In this document: one piece after another, positions 54,568 through 62,311 of the stretch | Layout: every line of letters begins with the position of its first letter | Position numbering within the stretch: the first letter of the stretch is position 1 | Source: Mesorhizobium loti | GTDB taxonomy: Bacteria; Pseudomonadota; Alphaproteobacteria; Rhizobiales; Rhizobiaceae | Direction: 5' to 3' | DNA length: 64,000 nucleotides | Assembly (NCBI RefSeq): GCF_001510895.1 | Contig: NZ_LPWA01000100.1 | Span: 1-64,000 of the forward strand | Translations under genes and position numbers: made by a program | The notes under the pieces: generated by a model | The model's input: only the letters and a program-made list of their open reading frames with translations | Database searches by the model: none | Told to the model about the DNA's origin: nothing

Positions 54568-55692
54568 TCATTGCGGGTCATGTGAGAAATGGGCGGAAAG
54601 GATTTCCGCAACGATCGACAAACCGGCATGAAGCTGCGCGTGATCCTGGGGACCTGTAATCGCCACGCGGATCGCATTGGGTGGCGGCTGATCGTCCACC
54701 GAAAAAACCCTGGCGGATCTGATGTGAACGCCAGCCGCCAGAGCGTCTTCGACGACTGCATCACAGCTCGCATTGGGAGGCAGTTCTATCCAGAAGTGCA
54801 AAGCCCCCGGCACGGTTTTGGCGCCGGATCGGCCAAGATGCTGCAGGGCCAATTGTTGCCTTGCCGTGACTTCGACACGCGCTGTGTCGACGATTTGCCC
54901 TGCGTTGCCCCCTTCGACCCAGTGTGCGACGAGTTCGCAGGACAAAGAGTTGGCAAACATCGACGACGACCTTAGATGCGGCCTGAATACATCTGCCGCC
55001 GCGAGGCCCTCGGGTATCGCCAGATAGGCCAATCTAAGGCCCATAGCGAAGCACTTGGAAACGCTCATAATGTACCAGGTGATATCCGGGGCGTGGGCGT
55101 ACAGTGATGGTGGTGCTTCCGGATGGAGACGGCCGAGCACATCGTCTTCTATGATCGCGATGTTTTGCGCTCGTGCTACGCGGACAATTTCGGCTCGCCA
55201 ACTTGCCGACATGACTGCCGTGGTGGGATTCTGCACCGTCGGAGTGCAATAGAGAAGTTTGGGACTGGCTCGCCGACATACGGCTTCAAGCGCGGCCGGC
55301 TCGACCCCTTCCGCGTCCATTTCGACACCGATTACGGTAAGCCCGAGCGACAAGGCTATCGGGCGTATCATGAGATAAGCCAGCTTTTCGGCCAAAATGA
55401 CGTCACCCGGTTTGCACAAGTGCCGCAGTACGACGACGAGCGCGTTTTGGGTGCCGTTGGTCACCAGGACGCGATCCGCCGGCAGGATCTCACCGACGCG
55501 CGGTTTTATCCATATAGAGCCGATCTCGCGATCCCGTTCCTCTCCACCGGGCCGATTTTTCCGGATCCGCCAGTGGAGCTCCGATTGCGGGGCCAGTTCG
55601 ACGAGGGATCGAGACAAAGCTTCTCCCAGAAATGATGGGCACGGCGGTAGCGCGGTAGAAAGATCGATTGCGCTGGTTCGCGGACGGCTCAT
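54568..55692 (-). CDS. PLP-dependent aminotransferase, MocR-type domain without the HTH
   Basis: A 374-residue fold-type I PLP enzyme. The cofactor Lys is in IMSVSKCFAMGLRLAYLAIP, the TNGTQNALVVVLRHL and IAIIEDDVLGRLHPEAPPS segments match the aminotransferase domain of MocR regulators. The usual N-terminal GntR winged helix is absent: an upstream extension to 55869 has no such motif. It may be a stand-alone transaminase, possibly for phosphonoalanine or another amino phosphonate. The segment around LHWRIRKNRPGGEERDREIG is less well conserved and might contain compensating frame errors. Confidence 0.78.
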   Translation of the reverse strand: MSRPRTSAIDLSTALPPCPSFLGEALSRSLVELAPQSELHWRIRKNRPGGEERDREIGSIWIKPRVGEILPADRVLVTNGTQNALVVVLRHLCKPGDVILAEKLAYLMIRPIALSLGLTVIGVEMDAEGVEPAALEAVCRRASPKLLYCTPTVQNPTTAVMSASWRAEIVRVARAQNIAIIEDDVLGRLHPEAPPSLYAHAPDITWYIMSVSKCFAMGLRLAYLAIPEGLAAADVFRPHLRSSSMFANSLSCELVAHWVEGGNAGQIVDTARVEVTARQQLALQHLGRSGAKTVPGALHFWIELPPNASCDAVVEDALAAGVHIRSARVFSVDDQPPPNAIRVAITGPQDHAQLHAGLSIVAEILSAHFSHDPQ

Positions 55693-55980
55693 GACGTGCT
55701 CCCTGGTTTTCGTGGGTGCCGACAAGGGGCAAGAAGCTTGAAGTCGCGGCCACCACCGTTTGCGAACGTACCGGCGAGCGACCTCGTGGCGGATGACAGA
55801 GCTAAACGCGAAGTTGCTTCGTGCAACATTCGCGATGAACGAATGAGGAACCAAAACACGATGTGACATGCCTTATCAATTGTTCAGCCGTGCGCCGGCC
55901 TGCCACAATGGCTGAGCACGGTCGCCCGAACACAAAGAGCACGTGGGCCTGCCATGCTCGCGGCGCTGCCCGCCAGCCTC

Positions 55981-56589
55981 TCAAGACGCGCCCCGAAATG
56001 CGAGCGCCGCGGATGCAACGATGCAAAACGCCATCACGACCAAATACATGAAGCCCGCGGTCTTGGGCACACGAACCGGCGAGACGTGGAGAATGGCAAG
56101 CAGGATGAGGAGGAATGCGAACAGCTTCGCGAAAATACTTTCGGGGAGAGTGGGACGAAGCAAGAAAAGAATCGCCGTCACCGGCATAACCCAGCTGGTC
56201 GGCACTCCGACGAACCGCCCTGTCGGAGACCCGACCACGTTGAAGAAACTCAGCCGCAAGGCGCTGGCGACGACGAGAACGGCGCCACAAACAACGCATA
56301 GTGGCGATCCGTGCCCGACGACGATCAGGGTCACGGCTGGAAAAACTCCAGCGCTGACGAGATCGGCGAGTGAGTCCAAATTCTTGCCGACTTCTCCCGT
56401 TTCCGCCGAACGGCTGCCTCGCATTCGCCGCGCGACGACACCGTCGAAATGGTCAGCCAAGAGCGCCCACAAAACGATTGCCACGCCGATCTCCGGGAAC
56501 CCGGCGATCGAGAAATCGATGCCGATCGTGGAGAGTACGAGGCCCATAGCAGTCATTGCATTTGCCGGATCGACAAGCAGGCGGATCAT
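55981..56589 (-). CDS. CDP-alcohol phosphatidyltransferase
   Basis: A 202-residue membrane enzyme. The catalytic signature D-x2-DG-x2-AR...G-x3-D-x3-D is present: ADHFDGVVARRM, then GEVGKNLDSLADLVSAG. About six hydrophobic helices (for example VFPAVTLIVVGHGSPLCVVC, FLLRPTLPESIFAKLFAFLL) surround it. The family moves a phosphoalcohol from CMP to another alcohol. Directly after a nucleotidyltransferase and a PEP mutase in one orientation, the likely reaction is displacement of CMP from a CMP-phosphonate by diacylglycerol, giving a phosphonolipid. A PssA/PgsA-type housekeeping role cannot be ruled out. The ATG at 56589 has GGGAAG upstream. Confidence 0.88.
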   Translation of the reverse strand: MIRLLVDPANAMTAMGLVLSTIGIDFSIAGFPEIGVAIVLWALLADHFDGVVARRMRGSRSAETGEVGKNLDSLADLVSAGVFPAVTLIVVGHGSPLCVVCGAVLVVASALRLSFFNVVGSPTGRFVGVPTSWVMPVTAILFLLRPTLPESIFAKLFAFLLILLAILHVSPVRVPKTAGFMYLVVMAFCIVASAALAFRGAS

Positions 56590-56620
56590 CCTAGACTTCC
56601 CTTGCTGATTACCGCAGGCG

Positions 56621-57412
56621 CTACGCCTGGGCGGGGCGGAGCGCCTGCGCAGCATCAGCAAAGATGCTGTGCGCGCTGTGCAGGTCCTCGGCACTGTCGA
56701 TCTCGCACCACTTCAGGCCATCGCAACGGGCCGCGGCCAGTTGGAGCCCGCGCCTTTCCACGAGATAGGCAAGAAGTTCCTCTATGTGAGACTGAGTAGC
56801 ACCTGAGCCGATGACCTCGTCGAGCGCGGGAACGATGAGCCCTCTGAGGGTAGACGCGGCCAAACGCAGTAGATTCATTGTCTTGAAGAGCTTGGGGCCG
56901 CCTTCGGCAAGGTCTGCCGCGGTCTGCTTTGTGCGGAAAGTCGAGATCAATCCGCTCGCCGAAAGCAGCGCCGCCGACCCTTGCATCGTAGCGTCGAACG
57001 TTACAACGGCGGCGACGTCGGTGGCATCGGCAATGTTAAGATAGTGGAGTGCATCCTTTTCAAAGAAGACGTCGCCTTCGAGAAGGTAGCAATCCCCCGA
57101 AAGCAGCATATCGCGGGCCAGCCAAAGCGAATAGGCGCTGCCGGTGCGGTCGAAAACCGTTGACTCCACATACGTGACCTCGACGCCGTGGAAGCGGTTG
57201 CCGCATGCGTATTGAATAGCGTCCTTGCGGTAGCCGACGACGACTATCGCCTCTTCCACGCCGATTGCTGCGAGGTTTCGCAGGGCATTGTGCAGGATCG
57301 ATGTGCCGTTGACTTCGATGAGGGGCTTCGGTCGCAGATCGGTCAGCGGGCGCAGACGTGAGCCCATTCCGGCGGCGAGAATGACGGCTTTCTTGGGCGC
57401 GGCGACAGGCAT
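56621..57412 (-). CDS. Nucleotidyltransferase, phosphonate/phosphocholine cytidylyltransferase type
   Basis: A 263-residue sugar-phosphate-type NTP transferase. The NTP-binding motif is AVILAAGMGSRLRPLTDLRP with KPLIEVNG (about residues 8-35); metal-binding Asp in CYLLEGDVFFEKDAL; then FKTMNLLRLAA and GLKWCEIDSAEDLHSA (terminal Asp pair). These features match PntC/LicC-like cytidylyltransferases that activate 2-aminoethylphosphonate or phosphocholine. It lies 58 bp after the aminotransferase and 31 bp before the CDP-alcohol phosphatidyltransferase, so it probably makes the CMP-phosphonate used by that enzyme. Confidence 0.87.
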   Translation of the reverse strand: MPVAAPKKAVILAAGMGSRLRPLTDLRPKPLIEVNGTSILHNALRNLAAIGVEEAIVVVGYRKDAIQYACGNRFHGVEVTYVESTVFDRTGSAYSLWLARDMLLSGDCYLLEGDVFFEKDALHYLNIADATDVAAVVTFDATMQGSAALLSASGLISTFRTKQTAADLAEGGPKLFKTMNLLRLAASTLRGLIVPALDEVIGSGATQSHIEELLAYLVERRGLQLAAARCDGLKWCEIDSAEDLHSAHSIFADAAQALRPAQA

Positions 57413-57470
57413 GTCGATCCCCTTTCTTCGTGGTGTCATTTCCAGCTGTTGAGGACATCAACCAGCCGGG

Positions 57471-58619
57471 TCAGCCCGGTTTCGAGTTTTCGGGAGGAAT
57501 TCCATAGGACAGGCGCAGACCGAGAGGGTCGCCGAAGGCGGTGCCCGATACGGCTGAGACGCCGGCGTCGGCAAGAAGCGAAGTCACAACGTCATCGGCG
57601 GTCGCCGGACCATTCCTGAATGCTGGTCGCAACTCGGAAAGATCAAGATAGAAATAGATGCCACCCTGCGCCTGAGGCGCGGGGATCCGCCTCAGTGAGG
57701 AGAGGATGCTGAGACCGAGCTGTCTGGAACTTGCCAGCTGCAAGCCAAGCTTTTTCTCATGGCGGCCGTCTCCCCGCTCAAGGTGAGCCAGCACCGCGTG
57801 TTGGGCGATCACATTGGGATTTGACGTGGTATGGGACTGCAAGGCCCTGACGGCATCAACAACTTCCTTTGGAGCCGCCAGATAGCCGATCCGCCAGCCC
57901 GTCAGGGCCAGCGACTTGCTGAATCCGTTGACGATAATTGTTCGAGACCTGACTTCGGGCACAACCGAGACGATCGGGTGATGGGCGCAATCGCCGTAGA
58001 CGAAGTTGGCATAGCATTCATCGAAAATGACCCACAGGTCGCGGTTGATCGCCAGTTGGGCGATCGCCGTCAGCGTATCAAAATCGTAGACCGCACCCGA
58101 CGGGTTGGCGGGCGTATTGACGACGATCGCACGGGTCTTTTCGGTCAATGCCGCAGCGATGTCATGGATGCGCGGGACGTAGGCATTGGAACGCGTATCG
58201 ACGAAAACCGGCTTGGCACCTGCAATTACGACCTGGGCCGAGAACGTCGTCCAGTAGGGTGCCGGGATAATCACCTCATCACCTGGATTCAGCAGCACCA
58301 TGATCGCATTGAAGAGCGCTTGCTTGGCGCCTGTCGTTGCCGCGATCTCGTCGGCTTTCCAGGTTTGGCCCGTGTCGAAGGAGACCTTGCGCGCCAGCGC
58401 CTCGCGCAATTTCATCATGCCGAGCGTATCGGTGTAACGATTGACGCCGTTGTTGATGGCATTGATCGCGCCTTCGCGAATGGTCGGAGCGAGCTCGCTC
58501 CAGATCTCGCCAGCGGTCAGATCGATCACCTCCTGGCGGCTGTGGGCTGCCTGTCTTGCGGCGGCCCGCGCCGCGGCGGTTCCAGATGAACCGAACGAGC
58601 TTGTGCGTCGAGCAAGCAT
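57471..58619 (-). CDS. Aspartate-type aminotransferase of the phosphonate operon
   Basis: A 382-residue class I aminotransferase from the ATG at 58619 (GGAGGCGCCG just upstream). Conserved parts: DLTAGEIWSELAPTIREGAI, NRYTDTLGMMKLREALARKV, TTGAKQALFNAIMVLLNPGD, VNTPANPSGAVYDFDTL, FDECYANFVYG and the PLP Lys in IIVNGFSKSLALTGWRIGYL, plus the C-terminal Arg in GLRLSYG. As the gene next to pepM (38 bp) it is the natural candidate for converting phosphonopyruvate to L-phosphonoalanine. Aspartate aminotransferases are known to act on such analogues; the specificity here is inferred. Confidence 0.87.
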   Translation of the reverse strand: MLARRTSSFGSSGTAAARAAARQAAHSRQEVIDLTAGEIWSELAPTIREGAINAINNGVNRYTDTLGMMKLREALARKVSFDTGQTWKADEIAATTGAKQALFNAIMVLLNPGDEVIIPAPYWTTFSAQVVIAGAKPVFVDTRSNAYVPRIHDIAAALTEKTRAIVVNTPANPSGAVYDFDTLTAIAQLAINRDLWVIFDECYANFVYGDCAHHPIVSVVPEVRSRTIIVNGFSKSLALTGWRIGYLAAPKEVVDAVRALQSHTTSNPNVIAQHAVLAHLERGDGRHEKKLGLQLASSRQLGLSILSSLRRIPAPQAQGGIYFYLDLSELRPAFRNGPATADDVVTSLLADAGVSAVSGTAFGDPLGLRLSYGIPPENSKPG

Positions 58620-58657
58620 CGGCGCCTCCTTGTCTTGATTTGGGAAGTCAGGCCCGT

Positions 58658-59596
58658 TTATCGGGCACCGCCCGCTGTTTGCGGCAGATATTTTTGTTCG
58701 GCCGCGGAGAGCTCTTGATATTTCAGCAGATCGAAGAGGTCTTCGAGTGTGGCAACGTCGCGCTCGATCCCGGCGGTGCTCTCTTCGCGGATGATGCGGT
58801 CGCAAACCTGGCGCATGGCCGAGATCGCGGCACGCATATTATGGTTCGCCCAAATCACGGTTGAGATTTGTGCCGCTCTGTATTGCGCGACCGGCGCGCG
58901 GTAATATTTCGTCGGGACGATCACTACCGGAAGACGGTTTCTCCAGGCGCGGCTAAAGGCGAGAATTTCCGCTGCGTCGGGTTTGCGCGAATGGATCAAA
59001 ATCGCGTCGGCACCGGCCTCAGCATAAGCATGTGCCCGCGTCAGCGCCTCATCCTGACCATGCCCCGCGATGAGTGCCTCGATCCGCGCGACCACAACGA
59101 ATTCCGGATCCGGCACGTGGTCCCGAATAGCCTGCAGACGTCCGCAGAACTCGCCGATCTCAGCGAGTGGGTGCCGGTCCATGACAAACGAGTTCTTTTT
59201 TGGGAAGCTCTTATCCTCGACGCAGACACCGGCCGCCCCGCGTTGGTGCAGCTTGCGCGCGAACAGACGCGCGTTGTTGAAATTCCCGAACCCGCTGTCG
59301 CCGTCGACAAGAACAGGTATTTGCGTGGCCTCGACGATCCTGTGCACAGCATCGACGATCTCAGTCCACGAGGCTTCGTTCGCATCGCGATAGCCCAGGC
59401 AGGACGAGATCGACAGTCCTGAGGCCCACAGACCTCGAAAGCCGGCGGCCTCCGCGACCGACGCCGACAGGGCGTCGTGGGCTTCCATAAGGAAGGCGAT
59501 TTCATTCGAACATACCAGACTGCGCAACGCCGATGCGGCGGACGCTTGGTGAGTTCCGTTGTTAGAGTTTGCGGTTATGGCCCCGCCTCCTACCAT
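58658..59596 (-). CDS. pepM: Phosphoenolpyruvate mutase (PepM)
   Basis: First enzyme of phosphonate biosynthesis: rearranges PEP to phosphonopyruvate, forming the C-P bond. The 312 residues include EAHDALSASVAEAAGFRGLW, the Asp pair in VLVDGDSGFGNFNNA, and the canonical gating loop EDKSFPKKNS with Asn at the catalytic position, distinguishing it from the hydrolase at 46085-47005. It is the promoter-proximal gene of the run pepM, aminotransferase, nucleotidyltransferase, CDP-alcohol phosphatidyltransferase. A GGTAGGAGG lies just inside the chosen ATG, so the true start might be a little downstream. No phosphonopyruvate decarboxylase gene, the usual partner that pulls the equilibrium, is in the window. 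Confidence 0.9.
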   Translation of the reverse strand: MVGGGAITANSNNGTHQASAASALRSLVCSNEIAFLMEAHDALSASVAEAAGFRGLWASGLSISSCLGYRDANEASWTEIVDAVHRIVEATQIPVLVDGDSGFGNFNNARLFARKLHQRGAAGVCVEDKSFPKKNSFVMDRHPLAEIGEFCGRLQAIRDHVPDPEFVVVARIEALIAGHGQDEALTRAHAYAEAGADAILIHSRKPDAAEILAFSRAWRNRLPVVIVPTKYYRAPVAQYRAAQISTVIWANHNMRAAISAMRQVCDRIIREESTAGIERDVATLEDLFDLLKYQELSAAEQKYLPQTAGGAR

Positions 59597-59932
59597 AGTT
59601 AATCATTCGGTCGCGGTGCCGACCCGAGATCAAAGGGCGCCTGGCCGCCCAATATGTTCATAATGCCTCGACAGATCTCCACCGCATCGCATCAAACAAG
59701 TCGACAATCCATCTGTAAACTTCTACAGGAGTCGACTAACAATATAAGCCTATTTTTGTGAAATTTACGTTATATCATTATTTAACGATCACGGAACTTC
59801 GAAACGATTAATTACACAATCGGCCACAACCCCATTCCTGGCTGCCGAAACCTCAACGATATTGGCTCTTTTGCTGTCACGCCGGAAAACGGCTGGCTGC
59901 GGCCGTGCCGACGGGGAATGTGGATTCCTTGA
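59597..59932. other. AT-rich promoter region of pepM
   Basis: The only clearly AT-rich intergenic stretch of this part (59740-59800). It contains a nested dyad: ctgtaaacttctacag (59713-59728) flanked by gtcgac on both sides (59700-59705 and 59731-59736). This has the form of a regulator binding site for the pepM operon. No regulator can be assigned. Confidence 0.5.
59713..59728. promoter_or_regulatory. Dyad operator candidate upstream of pepM
   Basis: ctgta-aacttc-tacag inverted repeat, ~117 bp upstream of the pepM ATG, framed by two gtcgac palindromes at equal spacing of seven and two bases. Proposed as a repressor or activator site from symmetry only. Confidence 0.4.
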
Positions 59933-60145
59933 TCACCGGGGCGGCTTGATCAATTCGCAAGGATCAACATTAAGAGCTTTTGCGAGCCGACCCAGGACAC
60001 TTACGCTCGCGGAGACGCGGCCGCGCTCGATTGAGCCCACATAACGCATGCTGAGCTCCGCGAGAGCTGCCAATTCCTCCTGCGTCAGGTCCTGATGATG
60101 GCGCACCCGACGCAGGTTGATCGCCATCACCTCTTTGAGGTCCAT
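59933..60145 (-). CDS. Second QseC-like XRE regulator
   Basis: A 70-residue Cro/CI-type protein: AINLRRVRHHQDLTQEELAA, LAELSMRYVGSIERGRVSAS, VLGRLAKALNVDPCELI. It is divergent from a qseM-like gene exactly as qseC is at 42 kb, with two operator-like palindromes in between, but its sequence is clearly different from qseC. A 22-codon fragment of a close relative remains at 41787-41854. Confidence 0.82.
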   Translation of the reverse strand: MDLKEVMAINLRRVRHHQDLTQEELAALAELSMRYVGSIERGRVSASVSVLGRLAKALNVDPCELIKPPR

Positions 60146-60166
60146 GGCGAGATACGGACCAGAACC

Positions 60167-60196
60167 GGAACTATCGTTCTAGGAACGATCGTTCCT
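60167..60196. promoter_or_regulatory. Tandem operators between the second qseC/qseM-like pair
   Basis: Two 14-base dyads, GGAACTATCGTTCT (60167-60180) and GGAACGATCGTTCC (60182-60195), are spaced 15 bases centre to centre, the arrangement of paired Cro/CI-type operators. The second is a perfect palindrome. Confidence 0.6.
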
Positions 60197-60273
60197 ATTC
60201 GTTATGGTGAGCCGCTCAAAACACATCTGGGATCGTGGAAGACGCGCCCGGAAGCCGACTCGCACAAAGCCAC

Positions 60274-60524
60274 ATGGACATCGAAATGCAAGACGAAGTT
60301 CCCTGGTCGGATAGCCTCACGGCTTACGACAAAGAGCATCTTACGACCTATATGCGGTTCCTGGACGCCGCCGCCGACAGTGCAGTTACGAGGAAATGGC
60401 GCAGCTGATCCTCGGCATCGATCCCGAACGCGAACCGGAACGGGCCCGCAATGCGGCCCGCAGCCATCTCGATCGGGCGAACTGGATGGTGACGACAGGC
60501 TACACGGAATTGTTCGCCGGCTGA
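60274..60524 (+). pseudogene. Second qseM-like gene (one apparent frameshift)
   Basis: From ATG 60274: MDIEMQDEVPWSDSLTAYDK, EHLTTYMRFLDAAADSA, then after one missing base near 60382 SYEEMAQLILGIDPEREPER, SHLDRANWMVTTGYTELFAG. About 83 residues when repaired, closely similar to qseM at 42579-42845. If functional it would be a second antiactivator able to silence TraR and FseA. Confidence 0.8.
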
Positions 60525-60854
60525 CTGGCGCTCCGACAAGAAAAATGGACGGCAGCCCCTCACCGGCGGGCGGCGGCAGTGGCGAGATATGGACCGGGGC
60601 GCTTCGCCTCATCCTGGGGGCGGGAGCATTTGCGCCAGCATACGGCGATGCGGGCTGAGGCAAGATCCGGCGGAGGCTCAGCCAACGCGACCCGGGGCCG
60701 CCGAAAAATGTCACCCACGATCTCGAGAACGAAGGAGCTCCAGCCGGATCCCTGGCGAATTGCGCGCCAAGGCCAGCAACTTGTTCGGGGGAGCTTCGCA
60801 GCGCACTTCGCAATCCATCCCGCCGCAATAGCTCGAAATCTGCTGGCAGCTTTT
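60525..60854. other. Gene-free stretch
   Basis: GC-rich 3' flank of the UbiH/UbiM-like gene; no gene or strong structure seen. Confidence 0.35.
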
Positions 60855-62036
60855 TCACCGCCCAAGCATGTTCGCAATGCCGTGCCGGACGAAGGGAAGA
60901 TGTTGGCCCAAGCGAAGCCCTACATGTCTTGCAAATCGGGCTGCCCGGTGCTCGTTTGAGTAGATCCCGACGAGTATATTGGTAGCGTGATACAGAGGTG
61001 CCGCCCTCAGGCGCAGGCGGCTCTCGTACCTGCGCAACATGTCGGGGTCGGCAATGTCGTGACCATTGCGAATAGCCGTCAATATTCCGTGGGCGAGTTG
61101 CTTTTGGCCGCCGAGGCCGATGTTGAAGCCATGGGCGGTCACCGGATGCATGCCGATAGCAGCGTCGCCGATGAGTGCGGCGCTCGGAGCCCAGAAGTTG
61201 TGCGCCCACGTCGTGACCAACGGATAGATATGGCGTTTGCTTGCCAGAGTCATTTTTCCGAGGCGCCCTCGACACCGGTCCGTCAATTCGATCAGGAACA
61301 GATCGTCGTCCAAATCAAGAAGTCTATTGGCCTCGTTTGCGCGCAATGTGAGAAGCAATGACGACACGCCTTCCATCAGCGGCAAGACCGCTATGGTCTG
61401 ATGGTGATCGAACCATTCGATTGCGAGCTGATGGTGGGCGCGCTCGTGCCTGACCCGGCAAATCACCATCGAGCTGCCAAGCCGATTGATGTCGGCGGCG
61501 ATGCCGAGCAGGTCGCGCGTGCGCGACAAACGCGAATCTGCCGCAACGAAAAGTCGAGCGGTCAACCGCCTGCCGTCGGAAAGCTTTACGACCGCTCCTT
61601 TGCGGCTGTTGGTTGCATCAACGACCGAGTGGCCGCATAGCAGCTGGACACGGTGGTGCGAGCGGATGATCTTGAATAGAGCATCGCGGATCCGACAATT
61701 TGGGACCAGAAATCCGAGTGGTTCTGCGGATCCCCTTGGAGGATCGAAACACAGAGCGAAACGGCTCGATCCGTTGAGCACGCGCGCGCCATGCACTGGT
61801 GACTTGTAACCAGCGGAGATGGCGTCCCAGACGCCGAGCTCGCGAAGGATGCTGATCGATGCGTGGGTCAGCGCGATCTCGCGGCCATCGAAAGGGGGAT
61901 TCGCCAGGCTTTCCAGGGCCTGCTGATCAACCAGCGCCACTTTGAGATCGCTCTTTGCAAGCGATGCGGCAAAGGAAAGTCCGACCGACCCGGCTCCGGC
62001 GACGATGATGTCGAAACTGTCGTCGGAGCTGGCCAT
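60855..62036 (-). CDS. UbiH/UbiF-family FAD monooxygenase, UbiM-like
   Basis: Flavin-dependent hydroxylase of the ubiquinone-pathway type, 393 residues. The dinucleotide motif is FDIIVAGAGSVGLSFAASLA (about 7-26), the DG-like motif is LFVAADSRLSRTRDLLGIA, and the FAD ribityl motif ALIGDAAIGMHPVTAHGFNI with GLGGQ is conserved. UbiM hydroxylases of this kind supply ubiquinone in bacteria that lack other hydroxylases. The gene sits next to fixS/fixI on a symbiosis island, so a role in microaerobic respiration is plausible. Its ATG at 62036 overlaps an upstream stop (TGATG). Confidence 0.85.
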   Translation of the reverse strand: MASSDDSFDIIVAGAGSVGLSFAASLAKSDLKVALVDQQALESLANPPFDGREIALTHASISILRELGVWDAISAGYKSPVHGARVLNGSSRFALCFDPPRGSAEPLGFLVPNCRIRDALFKIIRSHHRVQLLCGHSVVDATNSRKGAVVKLSDGRRLTARLFVAADSRLSRTRDLLGIAADINRLGSSMVICRVRHERAHHQLAIEWFDHHQTIAVLPLMEGVSSLLLTLRANEANRLLDLDDDLFLIELTDRCRGRLGKMTLASKRHIYPLVTTWAHNFWAPSAALIGDAAIGMHPVTAHGFNIGLGGQKQLAHGILTAIRNGHDIADPDMLRRYESRLRLRAAPLYHATNILVGIYSNEHRAARFARHVGLRLGQHLPFVRHGIANMLGR

Positions 62037-62311
62037 CAGCGCGCTGCCACCGCGTCGGCTATCTGCGTGAGGTGCTGGTCGGGTTGAGTCGCAATCCGCG
62101 GACCGATTGGCCTGGCTGCCGGTGTGCGCCGCATTGCCCCAAGCCACAGGGCACAAGAACGCGAAGAAATCTGCAACGAAGGATGTAGCCAGGAACGCAG
62201 CCGACAGGACCAGGGCTCGTGAGTGCCGGGCCAGGCAGATAGCCGGCCAGCAAGGGGGATTCTCCCCCCGGCGGTTCGCTCGAGGTGACGACCAATCCGT
62301 CCGTTAGACAT
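62036..62311 (-). CDS. Uncertain open frame coupled to the hydroxylase gene
   Basis: 91 codons with a strong AAGGGAGAACGC before the ATG at 62311 and a TGATG junction with the hydroxylase. The product (MSNGRIGRHLERTAGGRIPL at its start) is not recognised and its middle is unlike a folded protein; another frame contains a membrane-like segment (ALVLSAAFLATSFVADFFAF), so a frame error is possible. Confidence 0.35.
   Translation of the reverse strand: MSNGRIGRHLERTAGGRIPLAGRLSAWPGTHEPWSCRLRSWLHPSLQISSRSCALWLGAMRRTPAARPIGPRIATQPDQHLTQIADAVAAR

Noticed and set aside
46085..59596. Phosphonopyruvate decarboxylase in the phosphonate region
   Set aside because: Looked for the ThDP motif (GDG with ~25-30 residues to NN) and a large Ppd-like gene; none is present between 46 and 60 kb.
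60202..61275. 357-codon minus-strand frame across the second qseM region
   Set aside because: It crosses the plus-strand qseM-like gene and the hydroxylase 3' end in an unused frame.
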